DNA of 64,000 nt from Alkalihalobacillus sp. TS-13 (GTDB lineage: Bacteria; Bacillota; Bacilli; Bacillales; Fictibacillaceae): assembly GCF_019720915.1 (NCBI RefSeq), contig NZ_JAHKSI010000001.1:1426001-1490000 (forward strand). The letters are read 5' to 3'. Made by a program: the position numbers and the translations under genes. How positions within the stretch are numbered: position 1 is the first letter of the stretch; each line of letters opens with the position of its first letter. A model generated the notes under the pieces. The model searched no databases, was not told the DNA's origin, and saw only the letters and a program-made list of their open reading frames with translations. Of the stretch, positions 27,209-36,805 are shown in pieces.

Positions 27209-28300
27209 TCATTCTACCCATTCTATTAGGACGACTTCTGAACTGAAACCAGGTCCTAATGCGGTGACAAGACCTTTCTCTCCAGTTGGGATATCTTTTT
27301 GCAAGAACCGATTCAATACATAGATCACGGTCACAGATGACATGTTCCCGTACCGCTTCAATATTTCCAATGAATCATGAAACATCGAAGCAGGAATGTC
27401 CAACGAACTCATATAGGCGTTCAACACTTTTATACCACCGGGGTGAGCGATGAAATGCTTGATATCATCCATCTTGAGATTCTGATCGATGAGAAATTGA
27501 TGGATGGTAGGATAAAACCAGCTATCTACGATATGGGGGATGTCCTTAGAAAAGATGACATAGAGGCCTTCATCTTTAATATCCCATCCCATTATCTCTT
27601 CTGAATCCGGCATCAATGTGGATTGACTGGCTAACGTCCTGGGAATGGTTTTTTCAATCGTCAATTCATGCTCTTTCACTTCATTCCCCACCATTAATAC
27701 TGCTGCTACACCATCTGCAAAAAGAGATGTCCCGATCAGATTGCTTTTCGAATAATCTTGTTTTTGGAACGTCAAACTGCACAATTCTACACAAACAAGC
27801 AGGACTTTCGCTTGTGGATAGGCAAGGCAATAATCATGCGACCGAGCCAGTCCTGAAGCGCCCCCTGCACACCCTAAGCCCCAGATCGGGATCCGTTTCG
27901 TGTGAGGGGAAAATGGGAGTTCATTCATGATCCTCGCTTCAATACTCGGTGTTGAAAATCCAGTCGTCGAAACAAAGAATATAGCGTCTATTTCGTTATA
28001 GGGGATCTGCTTTTTCATGTATGTATTGTTGGCAAGGCAATCCTCGATCGCTTTGACACCATACTCAACTGATTTTTCAATATAGATGTCATTTTTCGAT
28101 TGTAACGTATGGTTTTCCTTATACCATTGAACATCATTGACAAAGTTCCTTGATTCAATCTGTCCATTTTCGAACACACGTAATAAGCGATCAATATGGG
28201 AATAATGATCACTGAACAGCTCTCTTGCAAATTCGACTGTATGGCCTTGTCCCAAGGTATGTTCTGGATCACAGGTACCGACGGATAAGATATATGGCAT
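27209..28300 (-). CDS. bpsA: type III polyketide synthase BpsA (chalcone/stilbene synthase type)
   Basis: About 363 residues. The thiolase-fold catalytic triad is visible: Cys in WGLGCAGG, His in FIAHPGG and Asn in RYGNMSS. The B. subtilis homologue extends long-chain acyl-CoA with malonyl-CoA to form triketide and tetraketide alkylpyrones. ATG at 28300 gives the usual family N-terminus (MPYILSVGTC); a GTG nine bases earlier overlaps the ribosome-binding region and is less likely. It is paired with ypbQ. Confidence 0.9.
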   Translation of the reverse strand: MPYILSVGTCDPEHTLGQGHTVEFARELFSDHYSHIDRLLRVFENGQIESRNFVNDVQWYKENHTLQSKNDIYIEKSVEYGVKAIEDCLANNTYMKKQIPYNEIDAIFFVSTTGFSTPSIEARIMNELPFSPHTKRIPIWGLGCAGGASGLARSHDYCLAYPQAKVLLVCVELCSLTFQKQDYSKSNLIGTSLFADGVAAVLMVGNEVKEHELTIEKTIPRTLASQSTLMPDSEEIMGWDIKDEGLYVIFSKDIPHIVDSWFYPTIHQFLIDQNLKMDDIKHFIAHPGGIKVLNAYMSSLDIPASMFHDSLEILKRYGNMSSVTVIYVLNRFLQKDIPTGEKGLVTALGPGFSSEVVLIEWVE

Positions 28301-28376
28301 TTGCCTCACACTTCCTTACAGTGCATTTTTATCAGTTTGTACTTATCGTAACAAAATATGTGAAACCGGTACAATC

Positions 28377-28396
28377 GTCTAGTCCGCCTACTAGAC
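28377..28396. promoter_or_regulatory. inverted repeat in the bpsA / micropeptide intergenic region
   Basis: GTCTAGT and ACTAGAC are perfect inverted arms separated by 6 bp, located upstream of bpsA between it and the divergent micropeptide gene. It could be a regulator site or a small hairpin; no known consensus is recognised. Confidence 0.4.
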
Positions 28397-28447
28397 GAAT
28401 GCATATAGTATGGGTGAATGGCTTATTAGGGATAGGGGGACATCGGA

Positions 28448-28546
28448 ATGTCAGATGGATTTGGTAAGGGGTTCATCTTGCTCGTTGTTTTGTTCGTGCT
28501 ATTAGTGATTATCGGTATTACCGTCTATTCAGGATATCACGGCTAA
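28448..28546 (+). CDS. YjcZ-family small sporulation protein
   Basis: A 32-residue micropeptide. It begins MSDGFGKGF and continues as one hydrophobic helix (ILLVVLFVLLVIIG), the composition and layout of the YjcZ/SscA-type spore-associated peptides. AGGGGGA lies 7 nt before the ATG. CATATAGTA upstream matches a sigma-K-type -10 element, though no matching -35 was found. It stands alone and divergent from bpsA. Confidence 0.75.
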   Translation: MSDGFGKGFILLVVLFVLLVIIGITVYSGYHG

Positions 28547-28560
28547 AACTATACATCGGA

Positions 28561-28634
28561 TAAAGAAAACTTGGCACAGCCAAACCTTGGCGATGGCTGA
28601 ACCTTTAGAAAGTATTTATACTTTCTTTAAGTGA
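28561..28634. repeat. TTGGC hairpin element, copy 1
   Basis: It begins taaagaaaacttggc, continues with cagccaaaccttggcg, and ends atactttctttaagtg. It matches the element at 54658-54748 at both ends and in the TTGGC/GCCAA hairpin. It follows the micropeptide gene and may also end its transcript. Confidence 0.6.
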
Positions 28635-28658
28635 GTACTGTTGATTTCTGACTAAGTT

Positions 28659-28999
28659 TGATTGAAGTGAAATTTGCAACACTCCTGCGGGAAAAGCGAG
28701 CCAGGCGAGACCCCACAGCGAGGTACTCGCGAGGAGGCTTGCGGAAGTAGGTAAATGCAAGGAAGTGATGTCTAGCTCAGCGACCAGTCACTTGGGTCAC
28801 TTCAAACTTCCTGCGGCTGTCGACACATTGATTGACATCCTTATGAGTAGGCCCACGCAGAACCAGTCTTTGTTTGGTTCGAGCCTCCTCGTCCGTTTTC
28901 CAGTGACTGCGTGTCTTAACGGATCGCTTTGGCTTTTCGTTTGCCCGCGGAAAGGGAGTAAATTTCGGAAAAATCAACAAAAAGGATTACAAAGCCTAA
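28659..28999. repeat. interspersed repeat copy E (with internal module 1)
   Basis: The ends aaatttgcaacactcctgcg and cccgcggaaagggagtaaat are imperfect inverted repeats. Between them lies module 1, marked by gatgtctagctcagcgacca, acattgattgacatcctta and ttggttcgagcctcctcgtc. The same module appears in J in this orientation and in G and I inverted. The open frame inside it is not conserved in I or J. Together with the TTGGC element it accounts for the 532-bp gap. Confidence 0.8.
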
Positions 29000-29078
29000 G
29001 TGAAAGTAAAGAAAGGCTGACCAGTGGAATCATTTTGATGCCCCTGTCAGCCTTTTTTGTCTTCAAAATACAATCGGA

Positions 29079-29480
29079 TTACACATTTTGTTCAGTTAAT
29101 TCGTAACGACCTTCATTGATAATCTTATTCACAATTTCTTGTATAGATCTTTCATCGACACCATTGAATAGGGCTGCAAACTGCTGTTCATCATTTATGT
29201 AGACACGGTGGCGTTTTGCATAAGCTGGATTTGTTTTAAGCGCCAACAATGCAATAATCTCCCGTAAATGGATGATCCGGCCATCCATCTCAAAGAGTTC
29301 TTCTGTTTCAAAACTCGATAATTCCGAAATTTTCTCATCGAAGTATCTAACATACAAAACAGCTAATGTCTTTTCAGATTTTCCATCCCGGAAGGTCACT
29401 TCAGAACGGTTGAAAAACTCCTCTGGGGAATTCGATTTCGACTTTTCAAGTTCTTCTCCATTTATGGAAGTAATGATCAC
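29079..29480 (-). CDS. conserved-looking hypothetical protein
   Basis: A 133-residue soluble, acidic protein. I recognise no family or motif. The GTG start at 29480 is firmly set by AAGGAGG seven nucleotides upstream. It begins 2 bp after the scpB stop codon, so it is the last gene of an scpA-scpB operon and is probably cotranscribed. The location is close to B. subtilis ypuI but the sequence does not obviously match it. Confidence 0.7.
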   Translation of the reverse strand: MIITSINGEELEKSKSNSPEEFFNRSEVTFRDGKSEKTLAVLYVRYFDEKISELSSFETEELFEMDGRIIHLREIIALLALKTNPAYAKRHRVYINDEQQFAALFNGVDERSIQEIVNKIINEGRYELTEQNV

Positions 29481-29482
29481 GG

Positions 29483-30085
29483 TTATTCCTCCTTATCATT
29501 AGGTTCCATCACAGATTCAAAGTTTTCAAAGAACAAATCTGCTTCGTCTTCAATGGAACCATCCTCAAATTGTTCTGGTAATTTCGGCAAGTCATCTTTC
29601 GATTTCAATCCAAAGTATTCAAGAAACTCTTTTGTCGTTCCATATAGAATCGCACGGCCTGTTCCTTCTGCCCTTCCGACTTCCTTAACTAGATGTTTAG
29701 CTGAAAGTGTCTGAAGTGGCTTTTCAGTTTTCACACCACGAATGTCCTCAATTTCAGTACGTGTGATTGGTTGTTTGTATGCGACGATAGCAAGGGTTTC
29801 AAGGGCCGCCTGGGATAACGAACTTGTGGTAGGCGATTCAACAAACCTTTCATAATAAGAAATATGCTTCGCTTTTGTCGTAAATTGATAGGCACCTGCA
29901 ATCTCGACGATTTCAATACCACGGTCGTCAGTCTGGTAATCTTCAATCATTTCCTTAATGAGTCCTTCTGCTTCGGAAAGCTCGATTTGAAGAATATCAG
30001 CAGCCTGTTTCCCATCTAACCCCTCATCACCGACGACAAAAAGAAGACCCTCTAAAACAGCTTTTTGTTCATTTCTTGTCGTCAA
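29483..30085 (-). CDS. scpB: condensin subunit ScpB
   Basis: A 200-residue kleisin-associated protein with two winged-helix domains and an acidic C-terminus. It binds ScpA and SMC to form the bacterial condensin that organises and segregates the chromosome. The start is TTG at 30085, with GGAGG seven nucleotides upstream, and it overlaps the scpA stop (TTGA). The YKQPITRTEIEDIRGV segment is characteristic. Confidence 0.93.
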   Translation of the reverse strand: MTTRNEQKAVLEGLLFVVGDEGLDGKQAADILQIELSEAEGLIKEMIEDYQTDDRGIEIVEIAGAYQFTTKAKHISYYERFVESPTTSSLSQAALETLAIVAYKQPITRTEIEDIRGVKTEKPLQTLSAKHLVKEVGRAEGTGRAILYGTTKEFLEYFGLKSKDDLPKLPEQFEDGSIEDEADLFFENFESVMEPNDKEE

Positions 30086-30840
30086 CTAATATCCTCCTTC
30101 ATCAAGTGAATTGAAATTTCATTAAAGTTCTCATCTTGTTCACAACGGATTTGCCGTGTTTTCATCAATTCAAGAACCGCCAGGAAAGTTACTACCATAT
30201 GGTCTTTACTCGGATAAGGAAAGAGATTTTGGAACGTCTGCCTCCCTTTTCGAAAACGGAGTTCAGTAACGATCTCTGACATACGTTTGTCGATCGGGAT
30301 TTCCTGACGATCAATTTTTGTTTTCGGAGCTTTCTTCATCTTCTTTTTATCAAATAGAGATTGGAACGCACCGACTAGATCATAAATCGTCATATTTGAA
30401 ACAGGATTGACCGGTTCTTGTTTTGCCTCAAAATGATCAAGATTGCTCGGCGGCTTTGAAAGCGTCAGGCTCCTCTTACTCTCGTGTTCTCGTAGATAGG
30501 ATGAGGCTTCTTTAAATTTACGATATTCAATGAGTCGGCGCACCAACTCATCCCTCGGATCCTCGTCCATTTCCATTTCAAGCTGTTGATCGAACTCATC
30601 TTCTTCATATTTTGGCAGTAAAGTTTTACTCTTGATTGCAATAAGCGTTGCAGCCATAACAAGATATTCACTAGCTATATCCAGTTGGAGCTCTTGCATC
30701 GTATGTATATACTCTAAGTATTGTTCCGTAATTTTAGCGACTGGAATATCATAAATATCGATCTCGTAACGGTTGATCAAATGAAGCAATAAATCAAGCG
30801 GTCCTTCAAATCCATCCAATCGTACGTTATATTGGTTCAT
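30082..30840 (-). CDS. scpA: condensin kleisin subunit ScpA
   Basis: A 252-residue kleisin. The N-terminal YNVRLDGFEGPLDLLLHLI block contacts the SMC neck, the middle is acidic and flexible, and the C-terminal winged helix (VVTFLAVLELMKTRQI) binds the SMC head. ATG at 30840 is supported by GGTGA and by the B. subtilis protein length. A longer frame starting at GTG 30858 adds only six residues. It forms an operon with scpB. Confidence 0.93.
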   Translation of the reverse strand: MNQYNVRLDGFEGPLDLLLHLINRYEIDIYDIPVAKITEQYLEYIHTMQELQLDIASEYLVMAATLIAIKSKTLLPKYEEDEFDQQLEMEMDEDPRDELVRRLIEYRKFKEASSYLREHESKRSLTLSKPPSNLDHFEAKQEPVNPVSNMTIYDLVGAFQSLFDKKKMKKAPKTKIDRQEIPIDKRMSEIVTELRFRKGRQTFQNLFPYPSKDHMVVTFLAVLELMKTRQIRCEQDENFNEISIHLMKEDIS

Positions 30841-30912
30841 GAAATTCACCATTCTCACATTCTAGTATGTAGGGATTCATACTTTATTTAAAGCTCTGTT
30901 CATCTTAGTTTT

Positions 30913-30996
30913 TTGGCTTTGTTATACTTATTGTTGATTTTTGCGAAATTTACTCCCTTTCTGCGGGCAAACGAAAAGCGGAAGCGACCCGGTTAG
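30913..30996. repeat. interspersed repeat copy F (truncated)
   Basis: It has gcgaaatttactccctttct, gcgggcaaacgaaaagcgga and agcgacccgg, the same end as copies G and I, and then breaks off. The rest of the 340-bp scpA/ypuF gap is AT-rich sequence with no other recognised feature. Confidence 0.65.
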
Positions 30997-31199
30997 GCAA
31001 AAACCTAAAATATTTAGCTTTATAAGTATGAAATATGACGATATTATAGCATACAGCAGGTGCAGCCACAATTTGGTTTTACAGGCAATGTCTACGTTCA
31101 ACAAATCTTTATAATCAATAATCGTCTTTCTGCAGTGCTTTTTCGTCAGATTGTCATGTATGATAAACTTGAACTACTTTAATTTGGAGGTATCTTTCC

Positions 31200-31727
31200 A
31201 TGTATCCAAAGCCATATGTAGATTTTTTAGTCCACTTTCATGGACTCCGTGATTATTTTGAATGTCATGAAATTTTAGAAGAACATTGGAAATCAATTCC
31301 GAAGCACGATCCGAAAAAACATTGGGTCGGGCTTATCCAAATTGCCGTATCCCTCTACCACCAACGAAGACAAAATTATTCAGGTGCTTTACGGATGATG
31401 AGAAGTGCTTTACACATCATTGAAATAGAACAGAACGAAATCGAAGCATTAGGCCTAGACGCTAGACAATTACGGGAACAACTCTGCAAAAGGGTTAAAG
31501 ATATTGAAAATAAACAGCCTTATGAAAGCTTCAACTTGCCTATTAAAGACAAGAGATTGATCACTTTATGTGAGGCTGAATGTAAGAATATCGGTTGCAC
31601 GTATGGTCTGCCAAGTGATTTGAAGAATGAATTCCTTCTCCATAAACATACACTCCGGGATCGCCAGGAAGTTATCGATGAACGATTAGCACAGAAAAAT
31701 CTCAGAAAAAAGAAACGGGAAGGATGA
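31200..31727 (+). CDS. ypuF: DUF309-family protein YpuF
   Basis: A 175-residue protein with the DUF309 signature near the N-terminus (YFECHEILEEHW) and the conserved WVGLIQIAVSLYHQRRQNYSGA helix. The C-terminal 30 residues are strongly basic. The biochemical role is unknown. TTGGAGG precedes the ATG. It is divergent from scpA and convergent with ribT, as in the B. subtilis ypuF region. Confidence 0.85.
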   Translation: MYPKPYVDFLVHFHGLRDYFECHEILEEHWKSIPKHDPKKHWVGLIQIAVSLYHQRRQNYSGALRMMRSALHIIEIEQNEIEALGLDARQLREQLCKRVKDIENKQPYESFNLPIKDKRLITLCEAECKNIGCTYGLPSDLKNEFLLHKHTLRDRQEVIDERLAQKNLRKKKREG

Positions 31728-31743
31728 CCCTTTCCGTTTCTTT

Positions 31744-31745
<2 letters not shown>
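31712..31745. terminator. bidirectional terminator between ypuF and ribT
   Basis: GAAACGGGAAGG and CCTTTCCGTTTC pair with one mismatch across the ypuF stop codon, with T-rich sequence on the plus side. Confidence 0.7.
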
Positions 31746-32230
<485 letters not shown>

Positions 32231-32427
32231 CTTTCTCAGCCTCTTTTCTTAGCAGACCCCGCATGTATATCTGTCCTGACTCTGTTTCCAAAAGCTTTGG
32301 AAATTCACATCAGACTGCAGCAAAGCCTATTAGAAAAGTTCATGATGTCCAAGGTCATCTATAGTATAGACGAAATTTGATGACTTTGCTAATTTTGCTC
32401 TTTATAATGATCAATAAACGGGTTTAT

Positions 32428-33003
32428 TAAGCTTTTTGAAGGCAGTTTTTGCATAATAGATTGTTGTTTTTGAGTTTGGAAATATACGCGCTTTCCGCGA
32501 GCAAACGAAAAGCGGAAGCGACCCGGTCAGGCACGTAGGTCACTGGAAAACGGACGAGGAGGCTCGAACCAAACAAAGACTTTGTTCTGCGTCGCCGACT
32601 CATAAGGATGTCAATCAATGTGCCAACCGCCGCAGGAAGTTTGAAGTGATCCAAGTGACTGGTCGCTGAGCTAGACATCACTTCCTTGCATTTACCTACT
32701 TCCGCAAGCCTCCTCGCTCACTTGCACAGGATGTCAACACAAAAATGAAATCATTTTCGTGTCTGCGATGAGAATTCTTAGAAACTTTCCTTCTGCTGGC
32801 TTCGACGTTCACCACAGGACGTAATTGTACAGGATGTACTGACTTCGACGTTCACCATAGTACGTGGTGGTATTTAGTCGAAGTTCCTTTTAAAAACGTT
32901 GGGGTCTCGCCTGGCTCGCTGGAGTCTTGCATATTTCCACTGTCTCAGCATCCAGCACCTTCCTTACCAACATTCCATTAGCTACAAGCTTTTAGAAAAT
33001 AGC
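32428..33003. repeat. interspersed repeat copy G (largest composite, modules 1 and 2)
   Basis: The termini are agattgttgtttttgagtt on the left and agcttttagaaaatagctt on the right. Module 1 lies inverted relative to E at roughly 32500-32690. Module 2, inverted relative to H, spans about 32735-32900 and includes the perfect hairpin formed by cacaaaaatg and cattttcgtg. It separates ribH from the ribT pair. The 84-codon minus-strand frame at 32427-32681 is part of the repeat. Confidence 0.8.
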
Positions 33004-33471
33004 TTAATTGAAAGAACGGCAAAGATTGCCCATTTCAATAGCTGATACAGCTGCTTCCCAACCTTTATTGCCTGCTTTCGTACCTGCACGTTCTACTGCT
33101 TGCTCGATTGAATCAGTCGTCAGAACACCGAAGATCACAGGTGTCCCTGAGTTCAATGAAAGGCTTGAAACTCCTTTTGCCACTTCATTACATACATAAT
33201 CAAAATGTGGTGTAGAACCCCGAATTACAGTTCCAAGGGTGATAACAGCATCATATTTGTCGGACTCTACCATCTTTTTTGCAATCAATGGAATTTCAAA
33301 TGCACCAGGGACCCATGCCACATCGATATCTTGTTCATTGATACCATGGCGCTTCAAAGCGTCCTCGGCACCTGACAGCAGTTTACCTGTAATGAATTCA
33401 TTGAATCGACCTACTACAATTCCAACTTTCAATCCTGTTCCAACTAAATTTCCTTCGAATGTTGTTCCCAT
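33004..33471 (-). CDS. ribH: 6,7-dimethyl-8-ribityllumazine synthase
   Basis: A 155-residue lumazine synthase that joins dihydroxybutanone phosphate with the ribitylamino-uracil to make the riboflavin precursor. The conserved [16 protein letters not shown] and [14 protein letters not shown] blocks, including the catalytic His, are present. It forms the icosahedral shell around riboflavin synthase in Bacillus. It is the last gene of the intact rib operon here, 81 bp after ribBA. Confidence 0.95.
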   Translation of the reverse strand: MGTTFEGNLVGTGLKVGIVVGRFNEFITGKLLSGAEDALKRHGINEQDIDVAWVPGAFEIPLIAKKMVESDKYDAVITLGTVIRGSTPHFDYVCNEVAKGVSSLSLNSGTPVIFGVLTTDSIEQAVERAGTKAGNKGWEAAVSAIEMGNLCRSFN

Positions 33472-33552
33472 TATTAGAGCCTCCTGGTTAGTTATTGAAT
33501 GAGATGGTGACCTATTGCATTAGCTATAGTTAGGTTGACCAACCCTATTTTT

Positions 33553-34752
33553 TTAAAAGTGAAGCATATGACCTAATTTACTATGCTTTGTTTTTAAATA
33601 TCTCTCGTTTTCATCTCGGTGTGGCAACTGGATCGGAACTCGATCGACGACCTCTAAACCATATCCGCTCAATCCCTTGATTTTACGAGGATTGTTGGTT
33701 AAAAGTTTCATTTTCGTTATTCCGAGATCCCTTAGGATCTGAGCACCAATTCCGTAATCCCGAAGATCAGGAGCGAAACCTAGTTTTTCGTTAGCCTCGA
33801 CTGTGTCCAATCCTTCTTCTTGAAGCTTATAAGCTTTCATTTTATTCAGCAGTCCGATTCCTCTGCCTTCTTGTCGCATGTAGAGGAGAACACCGCTCCC
33901 CTCTTCTTCAATCTGAGCCAGTGCTGCGTGGAGCTGCGGTCCACAGTCACAGCGATAAGACCCGAATACATCGCCCGTCAGACACTCCGAATGAACCCGC
34001 ACCAACATTGGTTCATCTGGAATGACTTCACCTTTCACGAGCGCAACGTGTTCTTTTTGATCGAGAATGTTCGAATAACCGATAGCCCGGAATTCGCCAA
34101 ATTCTGTAGGCATTTTGATCTCGATTTCCTTCTTCACAAGCTTATCTTTACGGTTACGATACTGGATCAGATCTTTGATCGTAATCATTTTCAAATCATA
34201 GTCATCTGCAATTTTTCGAAGCTGGGGCACGCGTGCCATGGTCCCGTCTTCATTCATGATTTCACATATGACACCAGCAGGTTCAGCACCCGAAAGACGA
34301 GCAAGATCGATGGCAGCTTCTGTATGCCCTGCTCTTCTTAAGACTCCACCCTGTTTCGCAATTAAAGGAAAGACATGCCCTGGGCGCTTGAAATCAGCAG
34401 GGGCTGCGTTCGGATCTAACAAAGCTTTCATCGTTGCTGCACGCTCTTGTGCTGAAATCCCCGTCGTAGCCGATTTATGGTCGATACTAATTGTGAAAGC
34501 TGTCCCGTGGGGGTCTGTATTATGATTCACCATTGGATTAAGGTCCAATTTTTGAGCTAGTTCTTCTGTGATCGGTGTACAAACCAGTCCTCGCCCATGT
34601 GTAACCATGAAATTCACGATTTCTGGTGTTACCCGATCTGCAAGTGCAATGAAGTCTCCCTCATTCTCTCGGTCTTCGTCATCACAAACGATGACAACCT
34701 TCCCTTGCATCAATTCATATATCGCTTCTTCTATTGGATCGAACATCACCAT
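33553..34752 (-). CDS. ribBA: bifunctional DHBP synthase / GTP cyclohydrolase II
   Basis: About 399 residues. The N-terminal half makes 3,4-dihydroxy-2-butanone 4-phosphate ([10 protein letters not shown] motif). The C-terminal half opens GTP and has the zinc-binding cysteines of [18 protein letters not shown]. It supplies both precursors of riboflavin. The start is uncertain among three in-frame ATGs; 34752 is best spaced from AGGA, while 34746 gives the classic MFDPIEEA. The ATG at 34779 lies inside ribE without a ribosome-binding site. Confidence 0.94.
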   Translation of the reverse strand: MVMFDPIEEAIYELMQGKVVIVCDDEDRENEGDFIALADRVTPEIVNFMVTHGRGLVCTPITEELAQKLDLNPMVNHNTDPHGTAFTISIDHKSATTGISAQERAATMKALLDPNAAPADFKRPGHVFPLIAKQGGVLRRAGHTEAAIDLARLSGAEPAGVICEIMNEDGTMARVPQLRKIADDYDLKMITIKDLIQYRNRKDKLVKKEIEIKMPTEFGEFRAIGYSNILDQKEHVALVKGEVIPDEPMLVRVHSECLTGDVFGSYRCDCGPQLHAALAQIEEEGSGVLLYMRQEGRGIGLLNKMKAYKLQEEGLDTVEANEKLGFAPDLRDYGIGAQILRDLGITKMKLLTNNPRKIKGLSGYGLEVVDRVPIQLPHRDENERYLKTKHSKLGHMLHF

Positions 34753-34768
34753 CACCATCCTATATTGA

Positions 34769-35416
34769 TCAGAATCCATGTTCTGTCAAAAATTCTTCAG
34801 TCAGTCTACTTGATTTTGTTTCGTTTGTCCTTCTTTGCAACAAGTTATCCATGTATTTTACGAGCATGTCACATTCGATATTTACGAGATCACCTGTATT
34901 TTTCTTTCCCAATACCGATTCTTCCACAGTATGCGGAATAAGGGAAAGGATAAACGTGGTATCTGTCACACCGAAGATCGTGAGGCTTGTACCGTCGACT
35001 GCCACGGAGCCTTTGTTCATAAAATAAAGTTGAAGTTCTTCTGGAGCTTTGATTTCATAATAGATCGCATTATGCTTCGGTGTCTTTTTGACGATTTCTC
35101 CGACACCATCGATATGGCCAGATACAAAATGACCCCCGAATCTCCCGCCTGCTGCCATGGCACGCTCCAGGTTCACTCCATCACCTGAACTTAATGATTT
35201 CAAGTTCGTATACCGTAACGTTTCCGGCATCACATCGACAGTAAAAGATGTTGGTTCATAAGAAGTCACAGTCAAGCATATTCCGTTTACGGAAATACTG
35301 TCACCCAGATGAACATCTTGAAGGACCTTTTCAGCTTCGATACGAAGGACATAACCATCCGCAGATTCTTTGACTGATTGTATTTTTCCAATCTCTTCGA
35401 TAATTCCTGTAAACAT
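34769..35416 (-). CDS. ribE: riboflavin synthase
   Basis: A 215-residue riboflavin synthase (alpha subunit) that dismutates two lumazines into riboflavin. It has two tandem lumazine-binding barrels, starting [10 protein letters not shown] and again at the [14 protein letters not shown] half. AAGGAGAG precedes the ATG, whose first base is the last base of the ribD frame. It is the second gene of the rib operon. Confidence 0.95.
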   Translation of the reverse strand: MFTGIIEEIGKIQSVKESADGYVLRIEAEKVLQDVHLGDSISVNGICLTVTSYEPTSFTVDVMPETLRYTNLKSLSSGDGVNLERAMAAGGRFGGHFVSGHIDGVGEIVKKTPKHNAIYYEIKAPEELQLYFMNKGSVAVDGTSLTIFGVTDTTFILSLIPHTVEESVLGKKNTGDLVNIECDMLVKYMDNLLQRRTNETKSSRLTEEFLTEHGF

Positions 35417-36507
35417 TAAAATCTCTCCTTCGGGATCGAAACGATTTTGAGGTCTTTCCCGATTTTTTCATTTGATACCATTTCAAGTTCCACCGCATCT
35501 GATATCCGTTCAATACCTTCCCCGCCTATGATCGATGGACTTGATGATCCGCCGATCAGCATTGGGGCGAGATAGGTTACAATTTGTTGAAACGCCCTTT
35601 CTTTGATGAAACTTGCATGGACCATTCCACCGCCTTCTACAAAAAGGGATGTGATTTTTTCCTTAGCAAGTCGTTCCAGTAATGTTTGTATTGTTATTTT
35701 CTCTTCATCCATCTTTAAAATTCGGATGTCACCATTTTGCAAAGATTGAATTTCTGTTTCAGAAACTTGACTGCCAGTCACAACCCAAGTTGGTGCTTCT
35801 CTATCGTTCAAAACCTTGGACTGCGCAGGGATACGAAGATGAGTATCGAGAACAATACGGATCGGATTCTTTCCCCCTGAAGGAAGTCTGGTTGTCAGAG
35901 ATGGATCATCCTCTATGATTGTATTGATTCCAACAAGGATCGCATCGTGTTCATGCCTATATCGATGCACATCCAGCCTTGCCTCTGCTCCAGTGATCCA
36001 TTTACTATGGCCAGTTTTGGTCGCAATCTTCCCATCGATACTAGATGCCGATTTCAATGTAACGAAAGGCAGCTTAGTCGTCATGTAATGGTTGAAGAAC
36101 GGATTCAATTCTATTGCACGCTGTTCATTCAAGCCTACATGGACCTCAAGCCCAGCATCCCTCAGTCGTTGTATTCCACTTCCGGCTACTAAAGGATTCG
36201 GGTCTTTCGTCGCTACATAGATTGTTTTTATTCCTCGTTCTATAACAAGATCAGCGCAAGGCGGGGTCTTCCCATGATGGCTGCAAGGCTCGAGTGTTAC
36301 ATACATCGTCGCACCTTTGGCTTTATCAGCAGCCATTTGTAACGCATGTACTTCTGCATGCCCTTCTCCTGCTTTCAAATGAGCACCTAATCCGACCATC
36401 TCTCCGTTGTTGACGACCACAGCACCCACTTTAGGATTAGGAGCAGTTTGACCGGCTGTTAGTTCGGCCATTTCGATAGCCAAATTCATATAACTGGCGT
36501 GTTCCAT
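35416..36507 (-). CDS. ribD: bifunctional pyrimidine deaminase/reductase RibD
   Basis: A 363-residue enzyme for steps two and three of riboflavin synthesis. The N-terminal deaminase has the zinc ligands HAE (50-52), C75 and C84. The C-terminal NADPH reductase contains the SSIDGKIAT region. ATG 36507 with AGGAGA upstream gives the normal N-terminus. The longer frame begins inside the riboswitch terminator and is discarded. It is the first gene of ribDEBAH, controlled by the FMN riboswitch. Confidence 0.95.
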   Translation of the reverse strand: MEHASYMNLAIEMAELTAGQTAPNPKVGAVVVNNGEMVGLGAHLKAGEGHAEVHALQMAADKAKGATMYVTLEPCSHHGKTPPCADLVIERGIKTIYVATKDPNPLVAGSGIQRLRDAGLEVHVGLNEQRAIELNPFFNHYMTTKLPFVTLKSASSIDGKIATKTGHSKWITGAEARLDVHRYRHEHDAILVGINTIIEDDPSLTTRLPSGGKNPIRIVLDTHLRIPAQSKVLNDREAPTWVVTGSQVSETEIQSLQNGDIRILKMDEEKITIQTLLERLAKEKITSLFVEGGGMVHASFIKERAFQQIVTYLAPMLIGGSSSPSIIGGEGIERISDAVELEMVSNEKIGKDLKIVSIPKERF

Positions 36508-36562
36508 AGAATCTCCTCTTTCCACATTGCCGATGGGATGACTTTTTTTAGGTTCAAAAAGA

Positions 36563-36599
36563 AAAACCCCAAAGATGCAATTAAGCATGTTCGGGGTTT
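36563..36599 (-). terminator. terminator of the FMN riboswitch
   Basis: AAACCCC with GGGGTTT and ATGC with GCAT form a hairpin followed by Ts, located between the aptamer and ribD. It is the likely switch output: termination when FMN is bound. Confidence 0.8.
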
Positions 36600-36805
36600 G
36601 AGTGCATTAGAAATAAACCTCGCTTTTCTATACACTGAACGCTTGTTCAGAAAAAACGAGTGGAAATAGAAGCAGATGGGACAGTTCGGTTCAAAGAATC
36701 CGTATATTGTCAGCGATTCCGGGCAACAACGAATGACAAATTAAACCCAGGCACCATGACGAATTCGGGTTACTTTGAGTATCTCAACTACTTTCCGTTA
36801 TATAT

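Noticed and set aside
28765-29106. 113-codon frame starting MMSSSATSHLGHFKLP, and its relative on the minus strand at 32427-32681
   Set aside because: Both lie inside interspersed repeats E and G. The same region in copies I and J is frameshifted or stopped, so the similarity reflects repeat DNA and not a protein family.
36507-36588. 27-codon N-terminal extension of RibD
   Set aside because: The extension would be translated from within the riboswitch terminator and lacks a ribosome-binding site; the ATG at 36507 has one.
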